This document shows, in pieces, positions 1 to 16,439 of a stretch of DNA of 64,000 nucleotides (position 1 is the first letter of the stretch; each line of letters opens with the position of its first letter). The notes below the pieces were generated by a model. It did no database searches, was not told the DNA's origin, and saw only the letters and a program-made list of their open reading frames with translations. The stretch is from Anaeromyces robustus (Eukaryota > Neocallimastigomycota > Neocallimastigomycetes > Neocallimastigales > Neocallimastigaceae). Location of the stretch: contig MCFG01000187.1 of the NCBI GenBank assembly GCA_002104895.1, positions 36,001 through 100,000 of the forward strand, read 5' to 3'. The position numbers and the translations under genes are program-made.

Positions 1-1885
<1,885 letters not shown>

Positions 1886-3214
1886 ATGGAAGAAGAAACA
1901 GTAAGAATTCCAATTGAAAGTCAATCTCCAGCCAAGGAAATTGATAAATCATTTTTCCAATGTCGTATGTACGAAAACAAATTCCCAGAAGTTGATGATT
2001 TAGTAATGGTCAACGTTGTTCAAATTGCTGATATGGGTGCTTATGTTCATCTTTTAGAATACAACAATACTGAAGGTATGATTTTATTAAGTGAACTTTC
2101 AAGAAGACGTATTAGAAGTATTCAAAAATTAATTCGTGTTGGTAGAAATGAAGTTGTTGTTGTTCTTAGAGTTGATACCGAAAAAGGTAAATAAATATTT
2201 AAAATTTAATTTTATATTCTTTTATTTAATATATACATTTTATAACAAAATTAATATTCTTTTTATAACTAATATTATTTATTTTAAAAATAATTTGAAA
2301 ATTTATTGTTTTGCTTTAAATTTATTTGTATATTTGTATATATACATATATATATTTATTTTAAATATCTTTTATATTTATTAAGGTTATATTGATCTTT
2401 CAAAGAGACGTGTATCAGCTGAAGATATTCAAAAATGTGAAGAAAAATTCACCAAGTCTAAAACTGTAATTATTTATACAATTATTTAAATCAAAATATA
2501 ATAATTTTATAGAAATGTGATATAAAAAATATAAATGTTTTTATAATTATCGAAAATAAATTAAAAAAAACAAAAAAACGTTATTAATAAAAAAAAAATT
2601 AATAGGTTCACAGTATTATGAGACATGTTGCTGAAAAACAATACAAGCTTTACGGTAAGTCTCTTGAAGATTTATATGTTCAAATTGGTTGGCCATTATA
2701 CAGAAAATATGGTCACGCTTATGATGCTTTCAAGGCTGCTATTTAGTAAGAATATATTTTATAATTAAACAAAAGATTATATTAAAATTTTTCTTAAAAA
2801 AAAAAAATGGAAAGCTTATATAATATATATATATTAAAAAATATATTAAAGTGAACCAGATAAGGTTTTTGAAGGTTTAGAAATTGAACCAGAAATTCGT
2901 TCTGAACTTTTAAAGAACATTAAGCGTAGAATGACTCCACAACCAATTAAGCTTCGTGGTGGTAAGAATATATATTTAATTTTTTTTTTTTATTTTAAAA
3001 AATATTAGTAGGAATTAATCATAGCTAACTTTTTTCTTTTTAAAAGATATTGAACTTACTTGCTTCGGTTACGCTGGTATTGATGCTATTAAGGAATCAC
3101 TTAAGATTGGTGAAGCTTGCTCTATTAAATATGAATTAACTCCAGAAGAAAAGGAAGAATTAGAAAAATCAAAACAAACTAATATTAATGATATTATTAT
3201 TAAGGTATATTTTC

Positions 3215-3245
<31 letters not shown>

Positions 3246-3689
3246 TATAATATAATAGTTTTATTTTTATAATATATTAAGATAATATTTTTTTCAATAT
3301 AAACTTATTTTATATATAACAGATTAAACTTGTTGCTCCACCATTATACGTTATGACTGCTCACGCTACTGACAAGAATCTTGGTATTGAAACCTTAGAA
3401 AAGGCCATTGCTGCTATTGAAGAAAATATTAAAAAGTACAATGGTTCATTAACCGTTAAAATGAGTGTATGTATACTATATTATTATATTATTATTATTA
3501 TTATTATAATATAAAATAAACTATATTAACTAATTGTTATTAATATTTAATAATATATTTATGTATGCTTATATAATTTAGCCAAGAGCTGTAACTGAAA
3601 ACGATGAAAATGAATTACAACAACTTTTGGCTAGAGCTGAACGTGAAAATGCTGAAGTTTCTGCTGATGAAGATGATGATAGTGATTAA
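1886..3689 (+). CDS. SUI2: Translation initiation factor eIF2 subunit alpha
   Basis: Alpha subunit of the eIF2 GTPase complex, which delivers initiator Met-tRNA to the 40S subunit in the cytosol. Exons: 1886-2186, 2386-2465, 2606-2745, 2852-2961, 3047-3204, 3323-3466, 3582-3689, together 346 aa in one frame. The N-terminal S1/OB domain (about residues 35-110) contains [13 protein letters not shown]; Ser72 matches the regulatory Ser51 of mammalian eIF2-alpha, and the surrounding context is intact, so control by an eIF2 kinase is likely (inference from the family). The helical domain carries [11 protein letters not shown] and the KCEEKF motif. The C-terminal alpha-beta domain follows, with an acidic tail ending DEDDDSD. 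The ATG follows an A-rich leader. Unspliced reading stops in intron 1, so the 102-codon open frame there is only exon 1. Codon use is enriched in AAG, GCT, GGT and ACC, as in the other translation-related genes here. Confidence 0.97.
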
Positions 3690-3717
3690 AGGGCATCATA
3701 ATACTATTATTGGGAAT

Positions 3718-3759
<42 letters not shown>

Positions 3760-4305
3760 AAGAAAGTGAAAAAATTAATTAAAAAGATTTTTTAATTTTC
3801 TTTTTTTTTTTTATTTTTTTTTTTTTATTTTTTTCTATTATTAATATAAATTTATTTAATACCTTAAAAATGATTATTATTTACTATTCTCAATTTTTTC
3901 TTTTATTTCTTTTATATTATTTTATATTATTATTTTTATAATATAGAATAAAATATAATAAAATAGCAAAAAGAAATAGAAGAGAAATAAGAAAAGTACT
4001 ATTAATAATTAAAAAGAATACGAAACATTTTTCCATTTTATTTCAAAATCTTTATAATTTTTTTTTATTAAAACGAAAGCAATTTTTTTTTTTTTTTTTT
4101 AAAAAAAAGCAATAAAAAAAATTAATATAAAAACATAATAATAATAATAATATAATAATAATAATAAAATGCAAGAATTATAAAGGAAACTAAAATGTAA
4201 AATAATCATACATTTATATTAAAAAAAAAAAAAAAAAACATATATAGTAAAGTAAATAAATAAATAAATAAAAAAAATTAATAAAAAAATATCAACAATA
4301 AAATA

Positions 4306-4338
<33 letters not shown>

Positions 4339-4877
4339 GTTTAATTATGTTTATTGTTATTTAGAATATTATTTATATTTAAATTTAACAACAATAAATA
4401 CAATATAATTGATCATATTATTAATATTCTTTTATAAAATTTAATGAAATTTCAATTGTATAATTTAAAAATTTATAGTTTTTATTTATATAATTTTATA
4501 TTTTTTATTACATTAACTATTAACTCTACTATTTTTTTTTTTTTTTTTTTTTTAAAAACATGTTCTTGATTTCATAAGAGAAGTATTAGCATTAGAATAT
4601 AATTATTGAGATTATTTTTCAAATTAATAATAATTAAAATTTTAAATATTTAAAATATTGTGGTATTAGTGTTATTACTAATGGTAAAATATCCAAGAAG
4701 GTTCTGATGTTATAATGTTATTATTTTTTAAAAAAGTAAATGTAAAAGTGATAGAATTAAAGATAAATGTATATTTAATGAGTAATATATATTAGTAATA
4801 TTAGTAATGTTATTTAGTAGGTAAATCCTATATGTCAAGTTAAGAAAGTGATATGAAATATTGTCTTCTAAAAATCA

Positions 4878-4978
4878 ACTATTATTACCATAATTATTAC
4901 AACTATTACATTAAAAAAACTTCCAAAAAAAACTACTATTACCATAATTATTACAACTATTACATTAAAAAAAAAAAC
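4878..4978. repeat. 54-bp tandem duplication
   Basis: The block at 4878-4920 (core ttaccataattattacaact) is repeated at 4932-4978 with almost no change apart from poly-A length, giving a period of 54 bp. It is intergenic, and its high identity suggests a recent slippage or unequal-exchange event. Confidence 0.9.
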
Positions 4979-5273
4979 AACTTAAATTTTAATTTAATTA
5001 TTTTATATAAATTAATCCTAGTCTAGAAAAATAATTTTTTGATTTAATTTACTTATGAAATATAGATGACATTAGAGTAAATAATATACAAAAATACATA
5101 ATACATGAAATATAAAAATAAAATAAAAGTTAATAAAAGATATAAAAGAAAATAATAAAAATTCATTACTTTATTAAAAGATATTAATCAAAATAAAAAA
5201 TATTAAATAAACAAAAAATAAAAAAGGAAAAAAAAGTTATTTTTTCTAACCTCTCCCATTCAACGAATAAATT

Positions 5274-5516
5274 CTATGCCTTTATCTTTTCGTTATCGAT
5301 GTCCTTGGAACCGCTCGAAGTGTTCTTATCGTTATTATACCGAAAAGATATATTTACAATTGACCTATAAATAACAATATGAAAATGTGACAGATTTACA
5401 ATAATTGGAATAAGAAATTCTGATGAATCTTTGATAAGTAAATAGTTCATACCAATGTCTCTATTTCGTATCAAGTATTTTAGTTTTTTTTTTTTTTTTA
5501 AATTCATAATGCCCAT
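5274..5516 (-). other. Unassigned 80-codon open frame, possible coding relic
   Basis: This minus-strand frame starts with ATG at 5516 and ends near 5274. It lies in a short patch (about 5255-5490) that is richer in G and C than its surroundings and nearly free of homopolymers. The predicted peptide is Ile/Lys/Asn-rich with no domain I recognise. It could be an orphan small gene, a decayed exon, or chance. There are no clear flanking splice sites or homologues that I can name. Confidence 0.2.
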
Positions 5517-6014
5517 TAAAGAAAGAAAGAAAGAAAAAAAAAGAGGAACAAAAAAATAAGTTCAAATAACTTAAATTATAATATATTGATTTCTTAAATT
5601 CTATAATTATCACTACTTTTTAAAATTAAATTAAATGAATAGTTTTAGTAAATCTTATAAATAAATAAACAATCAAACAAATAAACAAACAAACAAACAA
5701 ACAAACAAACAAACAAACATAAATATATTATATTTGAAATTTTTTAACTGTATAAAAAATTTCAAATATAATTTACTTTTGCTTACAATCCTATCCTTTT
5801 TTTTTTTTTTTTTCCTTATTCTCTCTCTATCTCTCTCTTTCTTTCTTTTTTATATACATTTTTTTTTTTCCTTCTTTACCTTCACATCTTTCTTATATAT
5901 ATATATATATACAAACAAAAAATCAAATATAACCAATAAAAAAAAAAAAAAAAAAAAAGAATAATATAAATTAAAATAAAATTATACAATTTTTTTTCTT
6001 CTTTCTTTCTTTCT

Positions 6015-6016
<2 letters not shown>

Positions 6017-6063
<47 letters not shown>
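6017..6063. repeat. Poly-T tract of about 47 nt
   Basis: An uninterrupted homopolymer in the eIF2-alpha/eIF4G gap. It is preceded by a short run of CTTT/TTTC repeats. Confidence 0.9.
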
Positions 6064-6068
<5 letters not shown>

Positions 6069-6377
6069 TTTATTATTTTATAATTATTAATTATGTTATT
6101 TTTTCGTTTCTTAATTATTAAAAAAAAAAAAAAATTAATAAATATATTATTATAAAAATAAAAAAAAAATGGCTTTATAAATCTAATGATAATAATAATT
6201 ATAATATACTATAAACTATAACTACTATATATATATATACAATAATTATATATATAAGATATTATAAAATAAAAAATATATATATATATAAAAGAAAAAT
6301 AAATAAAATATAAAAGGTATATATATATATAAAGAAAAAAAATTTGTATGAAAAAAAAGAAAAGAGAAAAAAAAGAG

Positions 6378-6420
<43 letters not shown>

Positions 6421-6555
6421 AAAAAAAAAAGAAAAGAATAAAAAAAATTGATATATAATATATAATATGGATATAAATAATGATTATAATAATATGAATA
6501 AATTAATTATTGTTCTTTCTTTTTTCTCTCTTTTTTTTTTAAATAAAATATACTA

Positions 6556-6598
<43 letters not shown>

Positions 6599-6746
6599 AA
6601 AAAAAAAGAATAGAAAGATAAATAATTTAGTTTAAAAAAATAATATGAATATATCTATTGGTATAATAAATTAAATGTAGTTTTAAATAAATAAATGAAT
6701 TATTAAAATATTTATAGTTTATAAATATTATTTGTATATTTGTATA

Positions 6747-6778
<32 letters not shown>

Positions 6779-7008
6779 GAAAAAGAAAAAAAAAATGTAT
6801 TGCTATAAATAAACTGGTTTTACATATAACAACATGTTTAATTATTATTTTATTAGTTTAAATACCCTTTTTTTTCTTCTGAAAATTAATTATTAAAATA
6901 ATTATATTAACTTCATTATTATTATTATTATTATTTTTTTTTTACTTTTAAATAATGATTATTTTCTGATAATGTGCAATAATTTTTAAAAGAAAAAAAA
7001 ATTCTTTT

Positions 7009-7046
<38 letters not shown>

Positions 7047-7467
7047 AAATAAAATAAATTATATATATATTGAGTTCTGAAATAATATTTTAAAATCATT
7101 GAAAATGTTATTTCATTTTTTTATATGGCTATTTATGGTTCTTTTTATACTAATACTATTCTAAAAAATGATTGAATAAATTATTTTATTAAGCTTCATT
7201 TTGATTTAACTCAATTAAAAATTTTATTACTTTTAATTACTTATATATATATTTATCATTATTATTATTATTTAAATGTTTATTGTTTCGTTGCAATTAA
7301 GAATTTTTATTTATTTAAAGATTGATTTATTATTGTGGTTTTTTTCTTTCTTTTCTTTTCTTTTTTTTCTTTCTTTCTTTTTTTTTTTTTTTTTTTTTTT
7401 TTTCTTTTTATTTTTATTCTTTATTTTTTATTATTTTATTTTTATTTTAATTTATTTTTCTTTTTTT

Positions 7468-7522
<55 letters not shown>

Positions 7523-7702
7523 CTTCCTTCTTTTATTTATTTAATTGATTTTTTTCTTTTATATTTATTTTACTTTTTATTTTTAAAATTAAATTAGTTT
7601 GTTGCTATGTATAATTATTGCAGCTATTAAATTACACATTATATATTGAAAATTCTTCTATAATATTTTAATAATACGGACATTAATTTTCATTATATTA
7701 TG

Positions 7703-7748
<46 letters not shown>

Positions 7749-7861
7749 ATTTATATTGTAACTATGGGATAAATGTTTACTTCACTGACAAAATTGATTT
7801 AAATTAAAAACATTTTTTGTTTTTATTTTATTTTATTTTATTTATTGATACCTTAAATAAT

Positions 7862-10800
7862 TTAAGCTTGATTTATTGATTCAGTGAATTTTGAATATGA
7901 TGGAGAATTAATGATTTTTCCTTTATTATTTGATGATCTTTTATCTTTGGTATAATTATCTAATAAAGATTTATTAATAATATCAGAATTAATGAATATA
8001 CGAACAAGATTTTCAAATAATTCTATTTTACTTTTATCATCTATAATAATGTATATAATATATTTAAAGTTAAAAATATAATTTAATAATTTTAGTAATC
8101 AATTAATATATATATATATAAATAATTATATTTTATAATAAATATTATTATTATTATTATTATTTTTTTTTTTAAAAAAAACTTAATAATATAAATTATT
8201 ATTTACCTAAACGATATTTAGTATCAAGACAGAAATCTTGTATTGAATATATAACATCAATGCCATTATTATTATTTATAAAGTGAGTAATAACAGGTTT
8301 AATTTTTGTTATTAATTCTTCCTTATCTTTGTAAAGTTCTCTAGTTTGAGGTTCTGGTCTAAATTTATTTCTGAAGATAGTCTTTGAGGTGACATATTTT
8401 AAACATCTACCAATAAATATTTCTATGAAAGTAGGTGATTTAAGGGTATTCTTATCAACTTGTGATTCAATATATTTAATAATATCATCTGGATTCTTAT
8501 TATCTAAATTATCCTTTAAATATTTAGCAACTGCTGCTAATGGCCATACTACAGTAATTTTACTATCAACAGTCTTATCTTGTATATCATTAACAAGTAT
8601 ATCCTTTATATCATCTTCATAAAAATCAGAAGCTTGAATATTACTAGATTTCCAAGATTCTAATAATTTACTTTCTGAGAAATTAGATATATATTCTGAT
8701 ATAATTGAAGTTATGAATTTTGGAGCATTAGTTCTTCTATCATCTATAACATTTGAAATTTCTAAAACATCCTTAAATGTAATTGCTCTGCAATCAATTG
8801 CTTTTGCTACAAAACTACCAATAATATCTGAATATTTTGGTACATCGTATATGATATCTCCCATAATTTCTACACTTTTCTTTAAACTAAAATTAGATGA
8901 AAAAATTTTATAGTATATAATATAATAATATGAATAAATAATATAGATGTATATGTATATAGATGTATATATATATATAATTTATTTTTATTTATATTAT
9001 ATTAGTATTAGTATTAATATTTAATAAATAAATAAAAATAATATTTTATATAATAATAAATTTTATGGTATTTTATTTTTTATTTTTTATTCATATATTT
9101 ATTAAATATTTATTACCTTTCAATGATATTTTCACGTGAAATAATTTCTTCTTCATATAAGATAGCATTCATATCTGCAAGATTTTCATATTCTTTAATA
9201 ATATTACAAGAAACATCAATTAAAATACCCATAATGACACCACTTTGACCACCTTCTTTAACTTCTTTACAAGTAAAAATACATTCTTGTTTATCATTAT
9301 TACTCAAATATTCTTTGAAAACATTTTCAATTCTCTTCTTAGCTTGATCTTCTGTCATCTTTGGTTTATTAGATTTCATTGGTGATCTATCACGAGATCT
9401 ATCACGATTATTACCACCACTACTTGAACGACCACTATCAAAGGATTTTCTTCTATCATTACTATCATCTAAGGTACTGAAAATATTTTTAGAGGTGAAA
9501 GATGGAGATTGATTAATTGGACTATTGGAGATACTACCTTTACTTGGCATAAATCCAGAACTAGATTTACGCATTTCAGTAGAGGAATCATTCTTATTTT
9601 TAGCCCAACCGAAACCACCTAAACCTCTCTTTGGTGGACCTAAAAGAATATTATTACTACCTGAGATAGAATTGATTTTACCAAAGTGACTAAGATCACC
9701 TGCATTACGAGATTGTGATTTTGGTGTATTCCAACCATCTTGACTTTGTCTATTATTACGATAATCATTTTTCATACCGTTATGACCACTACCTGAGCGA
9801 CCAGAATTTCTTAACTTTTCCATATCCTTCTTTTCCTTTTCAGCATCTTGGTGAATTTGAGCAATTGTCTTTGGACCTTGAGCAACAGTTCTACTCTTCC
9901 AATGATCTTTACGAAGTTCATAGACATCTTGTAACATGAATCTAATACGACTTGGAATAGTTTTTCTTTTACTTAATTCTTCAATCTTTTCAAAGTAAAT
10001 ATTCATATGTTTTTGAGCTTTTTCATTATTATCTAATTTCTTACCAATAGTTTTCATTAAATTGCAAAGACTTTCAAGATCTTCTTCTTCTGGATTTTCA
10101 AAATTACTGAATAATAATTTACCAACACATTGATGCATAATTTTTTCGGAAAGCATACTTAATTTAAATAATTCACCAATGAATTTAATATTACCAAGAG
10201 AACGTCTCTTAATCTTAATACGTTCAGTTTCCTTAGCAGCCCATTCATTCTTTTCTTCATCGGTCATTTCTGCAACTGGTTTTGTAATCTTATTTTCTTC
10301 TGTCCATCTAACTTCTTTTTCAAATTCTAATTGACATTTATTTAAAAGTAACTTACGGAATAAATTGTTCTTATTTTCAGATTTTCTATCAATCATCCAT
10401 GATTGAATCTTTGGTAATTCATCACTAATACTCTTACATAATTCAGCGTAAAGAGATCCAAAGTTTGGTTCATCTAAAGCTTTATCAAATACTAAATTAA
10501 TAACACCTTCTAAAATAGCTTCATCTGTAATACCAATTTCAATAATTTGTTTACTAAGGGATCCGAAACGTTCATAGGTTAACTTATTAAGAATACCTTT
10601 AACCTTACGGAAGATTTGTTCCTTAATAGCTTCTTTCTTTTCATCTTCATCTTCAATACTATCAATCATTTTTTCAGTATTAAGTTGTGGCTTCCAAGCA
10701 TTTTCAGATTTGGCAAGTGGAACAACATCACTCATTGGAATAGTTGGTCCTCCAATCTTACTTTGACGAGACATATTTCTGTTCATTCTTCCTTGAGGAT

Positions 10801-13656
10801 TGTTCATATTTCTGTTTCTACTACCATTAGAACCTTGACGATTACCCATATTTGGAACTTGATTAACCATTGGCATTGGATAACGGTAACCATTTGGACC
10901 CATTTGTTGACCCATTGGTGGCATACCTTGTGGACCAGGACCCATTTGCATACCTTGAGCCATTGGTGGCATTGGTTGTTGATTTATCATTTGTGGACCT
11001 GCAAAGTGACCACTAGGAACTCTCTTTTGCATTAAGTGATCATTTGGACCCTTCATAAGTGGTGGGTTTCTTTGCATATTCATATTAGCTGGATTGGAAC
11101 CTTGTCTTATCATTGGATTACCAGTAGGTGGGGTTTGTTTAACAGGTTGAATATGACTTGAACGCTTCTTGTCTTTATCACCAATCATAATTGAATCAAT
11201 ATCTTCTTGTTTAAGTTCATCTGGTCTGTAAATACATTTATCTTTAAATAATAATAAAAATTCTTTTGGATAATATGGAATATCCTTATCATTTTCTGGA
11301 ACCTTAATATTATCTGGATATTTAATTTTACGTACATCATGTTCTAAAATATATTCAGCATGTGGTTTTGGATATGGTTGTTTTACCTTATTTTGTGGTC
11401 TTTGTTGATTAATTGTTGACATTTTATTGACTTGGTTATTAACAATATTTCCCATAACCCCCATAACACCATTACTTTTCATAAATGGTGTTTCTTCTGG
11501 TTCTTTCATCAATTTATTATTAGTCTTTAATACAGATTTACCAATTGTACTTCCAGGCATATTTCCAAAGACATTATCTTTCTTAGTTTGTTCAGTCTTC
11601 TTTGGTGTTTGTGGTTTATTAGTATCAACAGGAGTTTTAGCTTTTTCTTTAGATTTGGTTTTATCGTCGGTAGGAGTTTCAGTTTCATCTTCTGTTTTAG
11701 TATCCAATTCTTTTTCATTCTTTTCAATTTTAACTTCTGGTTCTTGTGATTTTTCTTCCTTTTCTTCTTCCTTTTCTTCATCAGTTTCCTTTTCGTTAAT
11801 CTTTTCCTTTTCCTTTTCCTTTTCCTTTTCAGTAGCAGCAGCGCCAACAATTTTAACTTCTTCCTTAACTTCAACCTTTGGTTCTATTTTTTCCTTTTCT
11901 TCTGTTTTTTCTTCTTCTTTTGGCTTAACTTCTTTCTTTGGTGAAGATGGAACATTCTTCTTTTCTTCTTCTACCTTAACATTATTTTCTTTTGGAGTTT
12001 CAACAGGTTTTGGTGATTCTTTTTCTTTCTTTGATTCAGTAACTTCAAGTTCTTTAGATTCTTTTTCACCAATATTTTCAATTTTTAATGGTGAAGAAGT
12101 TGTAGCAGCATTAGCAGAAAGTGGAGTCTTAAGTGGTCCTTCTTTATTTGGTGATGTAATTTTAATAGAATTAGTTTTTTCACCGGATGGAGTAGCTGGG
12201 GCAGATGTAGATAGACCAGTTGTAACAGTTTGTGAAACTTTAGCATCCTTTTCTTTCATTACCTTATCATCATTGATTTGAGTTTCTTCCTTTTCACCAA
12301 TTTCACCACTTTTTTTAGATGAGTCTTTTTCAACTGCTGATGTAGGAGTAGAAGAAGATTTAGATGTTGTTGGAGTTGGCTTAGTTGGTGTTGAGGCTGC
12401 TGATTTCTTTTCATTTGTTTCTGTTTTGGTAGCAGACGAAGGAGTTTCATTCTTTTTATCCTCCTTTTTATCTTCTTGAGGTTTAACAATTTTAATGGCT
12501 TTGTTTCTTGGTTCAGGTGGAATATATTGTGCTGATTTTGTATATTGTTTTGGTTCTTTCTTAAAGTTAAGTTCCTCATTGTTATTTGGATTTGTAATTT
12601 TTACTTGTTTTGATGGACGATTTTGTCCTATATTTGGTACTATATATTGAGGTGGTGCCGGCGCCATAACAGGGGCATAATAAATAGTAGGTGGATAATA
12701 TATTGGTGAGGGTTGGTATATAACTTGTGGTGGGGATGGCATATCACCTCTTTGATTAGGTGGGAAATTCATTGGACCATATGGAGGAGCAGGTGGAGGA
12801 GGTTGATTCATTCTGTTATTTTGACGATTATTATATACAGAATTTCGTTGATTTGGATGCATATTTTGATGTTTATTATGTGGCATTTGTCCCTGGAATT
12901 GGTTATTATTCATGTGATTAGGTGGTGGGAAATGATTATTATGGGTCATATGATAATTATTAGTATGTACTTGGTATGGAGGATAGTTTGAATAGTTTTG
13001 ATTATTAAATTGTGCTGAATTTCTATTATTCATTGGATAATTATTTACATTCACATTATTATTTGGATTGTTACCCATATTATTATTATTTTGATTATTT
13101 TGGTTATTATTATTATTTTGATTATTATTAAAGTTATTATTATTCATGAATGGTTGCATATTTTGTTGTTGAGGTATTGGACCTTGATTTTGTTGTAATG
13201 GCATTGGTCGTGATTGCATTTGTTGACCACGTGGAGGATGCATTTGTCTTTGTTGATTATGAACTTGATGATGGGGTTGTACATGTTGATTTTGGTAGTG
13301 ATGATTACCTATATTTGAATTTACTTCGTTTTTCGGTTCTATATGTCCATTATTTTGTTTTCTTTGTTGCTGTATTATTGATGGTGGTGCTGAATGTGTA
13401 CGTGGAATCGTTTCATTAAAAACAGTAGCTATATTAGGATGATGCATCTATTATAATATATAAATTTTGTATAAAATTTGAATTTATTATTAATATTTTA
13501 AGTTAATTATAAAAAATTATATATAAAAAGAGATTTTATTTATTAATTATTTTAATAAAGTAATAATAATAACAATAACAATAATAATTATAATTATTAT
13601 TATAATTATTATAATAATTGTTATAATTAATCATTTTTTTTACGTTAATTATAAAA

Positions 13657-13687
<31 letters not shown>

Positions 13688-14546
13688 CTTACAGGTGCAG
13701 GTTGTTTAAGTTCATTATCATGTGTATTTAAAAAGCTTTTTTGATTATTACTTATATTATTATTATTGTTGTTATTATTGTTATTATTATTAGAGTTATT
13801 ATTATTGGTATTATTATTTTGATTTTGATTATTAGAGTCAGGTATAGTATTTGATTTATCTTGTTTAAAATGGAAATTATTACTTGATTTTTCTATTTTA
13901 TCATTATTAAAAGCATTTACATCTGGTTGTTCTACAACTGGACTATTTAATGAGGTATCAACTTTAACATCTACATCGTTGGATCCGACTGTTCCAAAAA
14001 TTATATTTTTTCCCATAGCTTTAAAATATATTCAAAAAAAAAAAAAAGAATAATTTTTATTATTTATTAATAAAAATTTAATAATATATATATTTTTATA
14101 TAAATATAACTAAAATAATAAATAATAAATAATAAATAATACTTACATTTTGGTTTATTTTTCATTAATCCTTTTTTATATCTTACAGGTACAGAATCAC
14201 CACCGTAGCTACCATTATTATTAGTACTACCACTACTACTACCACTATAATTGACAAATAAATAATTTTTTAATATATATTAGAAAAATATATTTTAATC
14301 ATTAAAATTTTTAACTTTTTATTTAAATTATATTATTATTATTATTTACCCTTGTATGGTTCTATTATTATTTGGCTTCTTTTTATTTCCTCCTTGACTT
14401 AAATTATTACTCATACTTTGTTGTGAATTACTTCCATATAAGGAATCGTTATTATTTGTACTATAGCGTTTTGAACTCATTTTTTTATTTAATTTTGAAT
14501 TATTTCTACTTAATGTTTCTTCGTATTTTGATTGTTTTGAAGCCAT
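7862..14546 (-). CDS. EIF4G: Translation initiation factor eIF4G scaffold
   Basis: Cytosolic scaffold of the eIF4F cap-binding complex, joining eIF4E, eIF4A and PABP. Exons on the minus strand: 14546-14350, 14244-14147, 14018-13693, 13447-9117, 8874-8207, 8040-7862, giving 1932 aa in one continuous frame. The N-terminal third is Asn/Gln/Pro/Met-rich and disordered, followed by a Lys/Glu-rich segment. An eIF4E-binding motif YxxxxL-hydrophobic (YPKEFLL) sits near residue 930. The MIF4G domain (about 1150-1390) starts RKVKGILNKLTYERFGSLSK and continues with LVFDKALDEPNFGSLYAELC. An MA3 domain (about 1570-1800) spans the junction of exons 4 and 5. A short C-terminal piece after it does not clearly form a complete W2 domain. 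The exon 4 ATG at 13447 could be mistaken for the start, but three upstream exons join in phase and add 207 residues, including FGTVGSNDV. Use of start 14546 is therefore favoured. Confidence 0.93.
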
Positions 14547-16216
14547 ATTACTTTAACGTATATATATTATTCTATTATAATAAATAATAAAAAATATAAA
14601 TAAAATATTTATTAATAAATTATTTACTAATTAATATAAAAAGGAAAAAAGTATAATAATAAAATACTATTTTAAATTATTATATTTTCATATTTTATTT
14701 TATTTTATTTTATTTTGTTTAAAACAATATTTAACTAATTTATTGATATATAATTCATAATTATTTTGTTGATGAGTGTATGATCAAATAATAATTTTGT
14801 TTTATGTAAACATATTATTTTAAGTATTTTTGTAAAAATAAAAGATTTATCATTTATTTATTCTATTAAGATCATAATAAAAAAAGTTAAGATTGATATA
14901 ACTTTTGTTTTATGTAAACATCTATATCAAAAAAAGTTAACTAATTTATTTATTTTTTATTTATTTATTTATTCATATTTAAAATTTACTGTATTTTTTT
15001 TTTTATGATTTTTTGTTATGTATTTACTACTTCTTTTTTAAATAAACAATATTCCAATGAATAAACAAAATATTTTACTTTTAATTGTTATACTATATAA
15101 TTTCAATATATATATTTATAAAAAGAAAAAATAAGAGTAGAAAGAAAAATATAATAATTAAATAAAAAAAAAAAAAATTAACCAAAACAATTAAAAAAAA
15201 AAACAAATATAATAATAAAATTAATATAAAATTATATTTACTTTAATGTATTATTCTTTATATTATTGTTTTTTAATTTATTATACTTCTTTATTATAAT
15301 CTAACTTTCTTAGATGTATTTATTTATAAATATTATAATATTATTTTATTAAAATAAAAAAAAAAGTGGTATTATTTTTTTTTCTATAATTTAGAAAAAA
15401 AATGGATGTTTTTTTTTTATTTAATAAAATAAATAAATAAATAATATTAAAGAAAGAAAAATTTTAAAGAAGTTATACAAGTACTGTATATAATTTGTAT
15501 TCTTTACTGTAAACTGTAGATATCTATAAAAAAAAGATAAAAGAATAAAAATAAAAAAAAATGATGATAATATTTTTTTTATTTTTAAGCTTTAGTCTTT
15601 TTTTTATAAATTTATATTAAAAAATATTGATTCTCTTATTATTTTTCCAAAAAAAATTAATAGATATTTGAAAAAAGATAATAGATTTGATTAAATTCTT
15701 TTTTATAACAAAAAATTAAAACTAATTGATAATGTATTATTAAAATTATTAATGTTTATATATGGTATTATTGTTTAATGTTGTATGCGCTTTATTTATA
15801 TTTTGATATGTTCATATATATAGATATATATAATATCTAAACTCTTATTATTTATATGAAGTATTTTTTTTTTTAAAAAAATAAGTAGTAATTTGATTTT
15901 AATAATAATAATAAAAAAAAATTACTTTTTTTTTATTATTATTATTATTTAAATCATAATATTTTTATTACTAAAAATATATAAAAAATAAGAAATAAAA
16001 AATTTTTTCCTTTCAGAAGAAAAAAATTTTTTAATATTTAGCAGCAAGAAAAAAAAAAAAAAAAGGAAGTTGAAAAATTTTTATAGTATTTTTTATTGAT
16101 AATGTAATAATAATATAATTATTATTAATAAAATTTATTATTTTATTTATTATTGATTTTTGATAAAATTTATAATTAATAATGGATAAACTTATAATAA
16201 TAATAATAATAATAAT

Positions 16217-16257
<41 letters not shown>

Positions 16258-16384
16258 AAATAAATAAATAAATTATTTTTATTTATTTATTATTGTTAAA
16301 TGATTTTTGATAAAAATTCTATATTAATAATGGATAAACTTATAAAAAAATAATAAATAAATAAATAAATAAACTTATAAAAAA

Positions 16385-16388
16385 ATAA

Positions 16389-16439
<51 letters not shown>

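Larger units (their letters stand above)
3690..7861. other. Convergent intergenic gap, repeat-rich
   Basis: About 4.2 kb separate the 3' ends of eIF2-alpha (+) and eIF4G (-). The gap is dominated by poly-A and poly-T tracts (for example 6017-6063 and 7479-7522), AT runs and pyrimidine-rich DNA. A 54-bp tandem duplication lies at 4878-4978. A less biased patch at 5255-5516 carries an 80-codon open frame on the minus strand, which I could not assign. The F-rich open frames at 5734-5964 and 7276-7548 are artefacts of poly-T. Confidence 0.7.

Noticed and set aside
7276-7548. Phe-rich membrane-like ORF
   Set aside because: Generated by poly-T and TTTTC runs; there are no informative residues and no start context.
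11427-12281. 284-codon Ser/Phe-rich frame on the plus strand
   Set aside because: It is antisense to the Lys/Glu/Thr-rich low-complexity part of eIF4G exon 4; codon periodicity follows the minus strand.
13645-14016. Separate Asn-rich gene starting MGKNIIFG
   Set aside because: It joins in phase to exons 2 and 4 of eIF4G; the C-terminal YLFIYLFIY is intron sequence.
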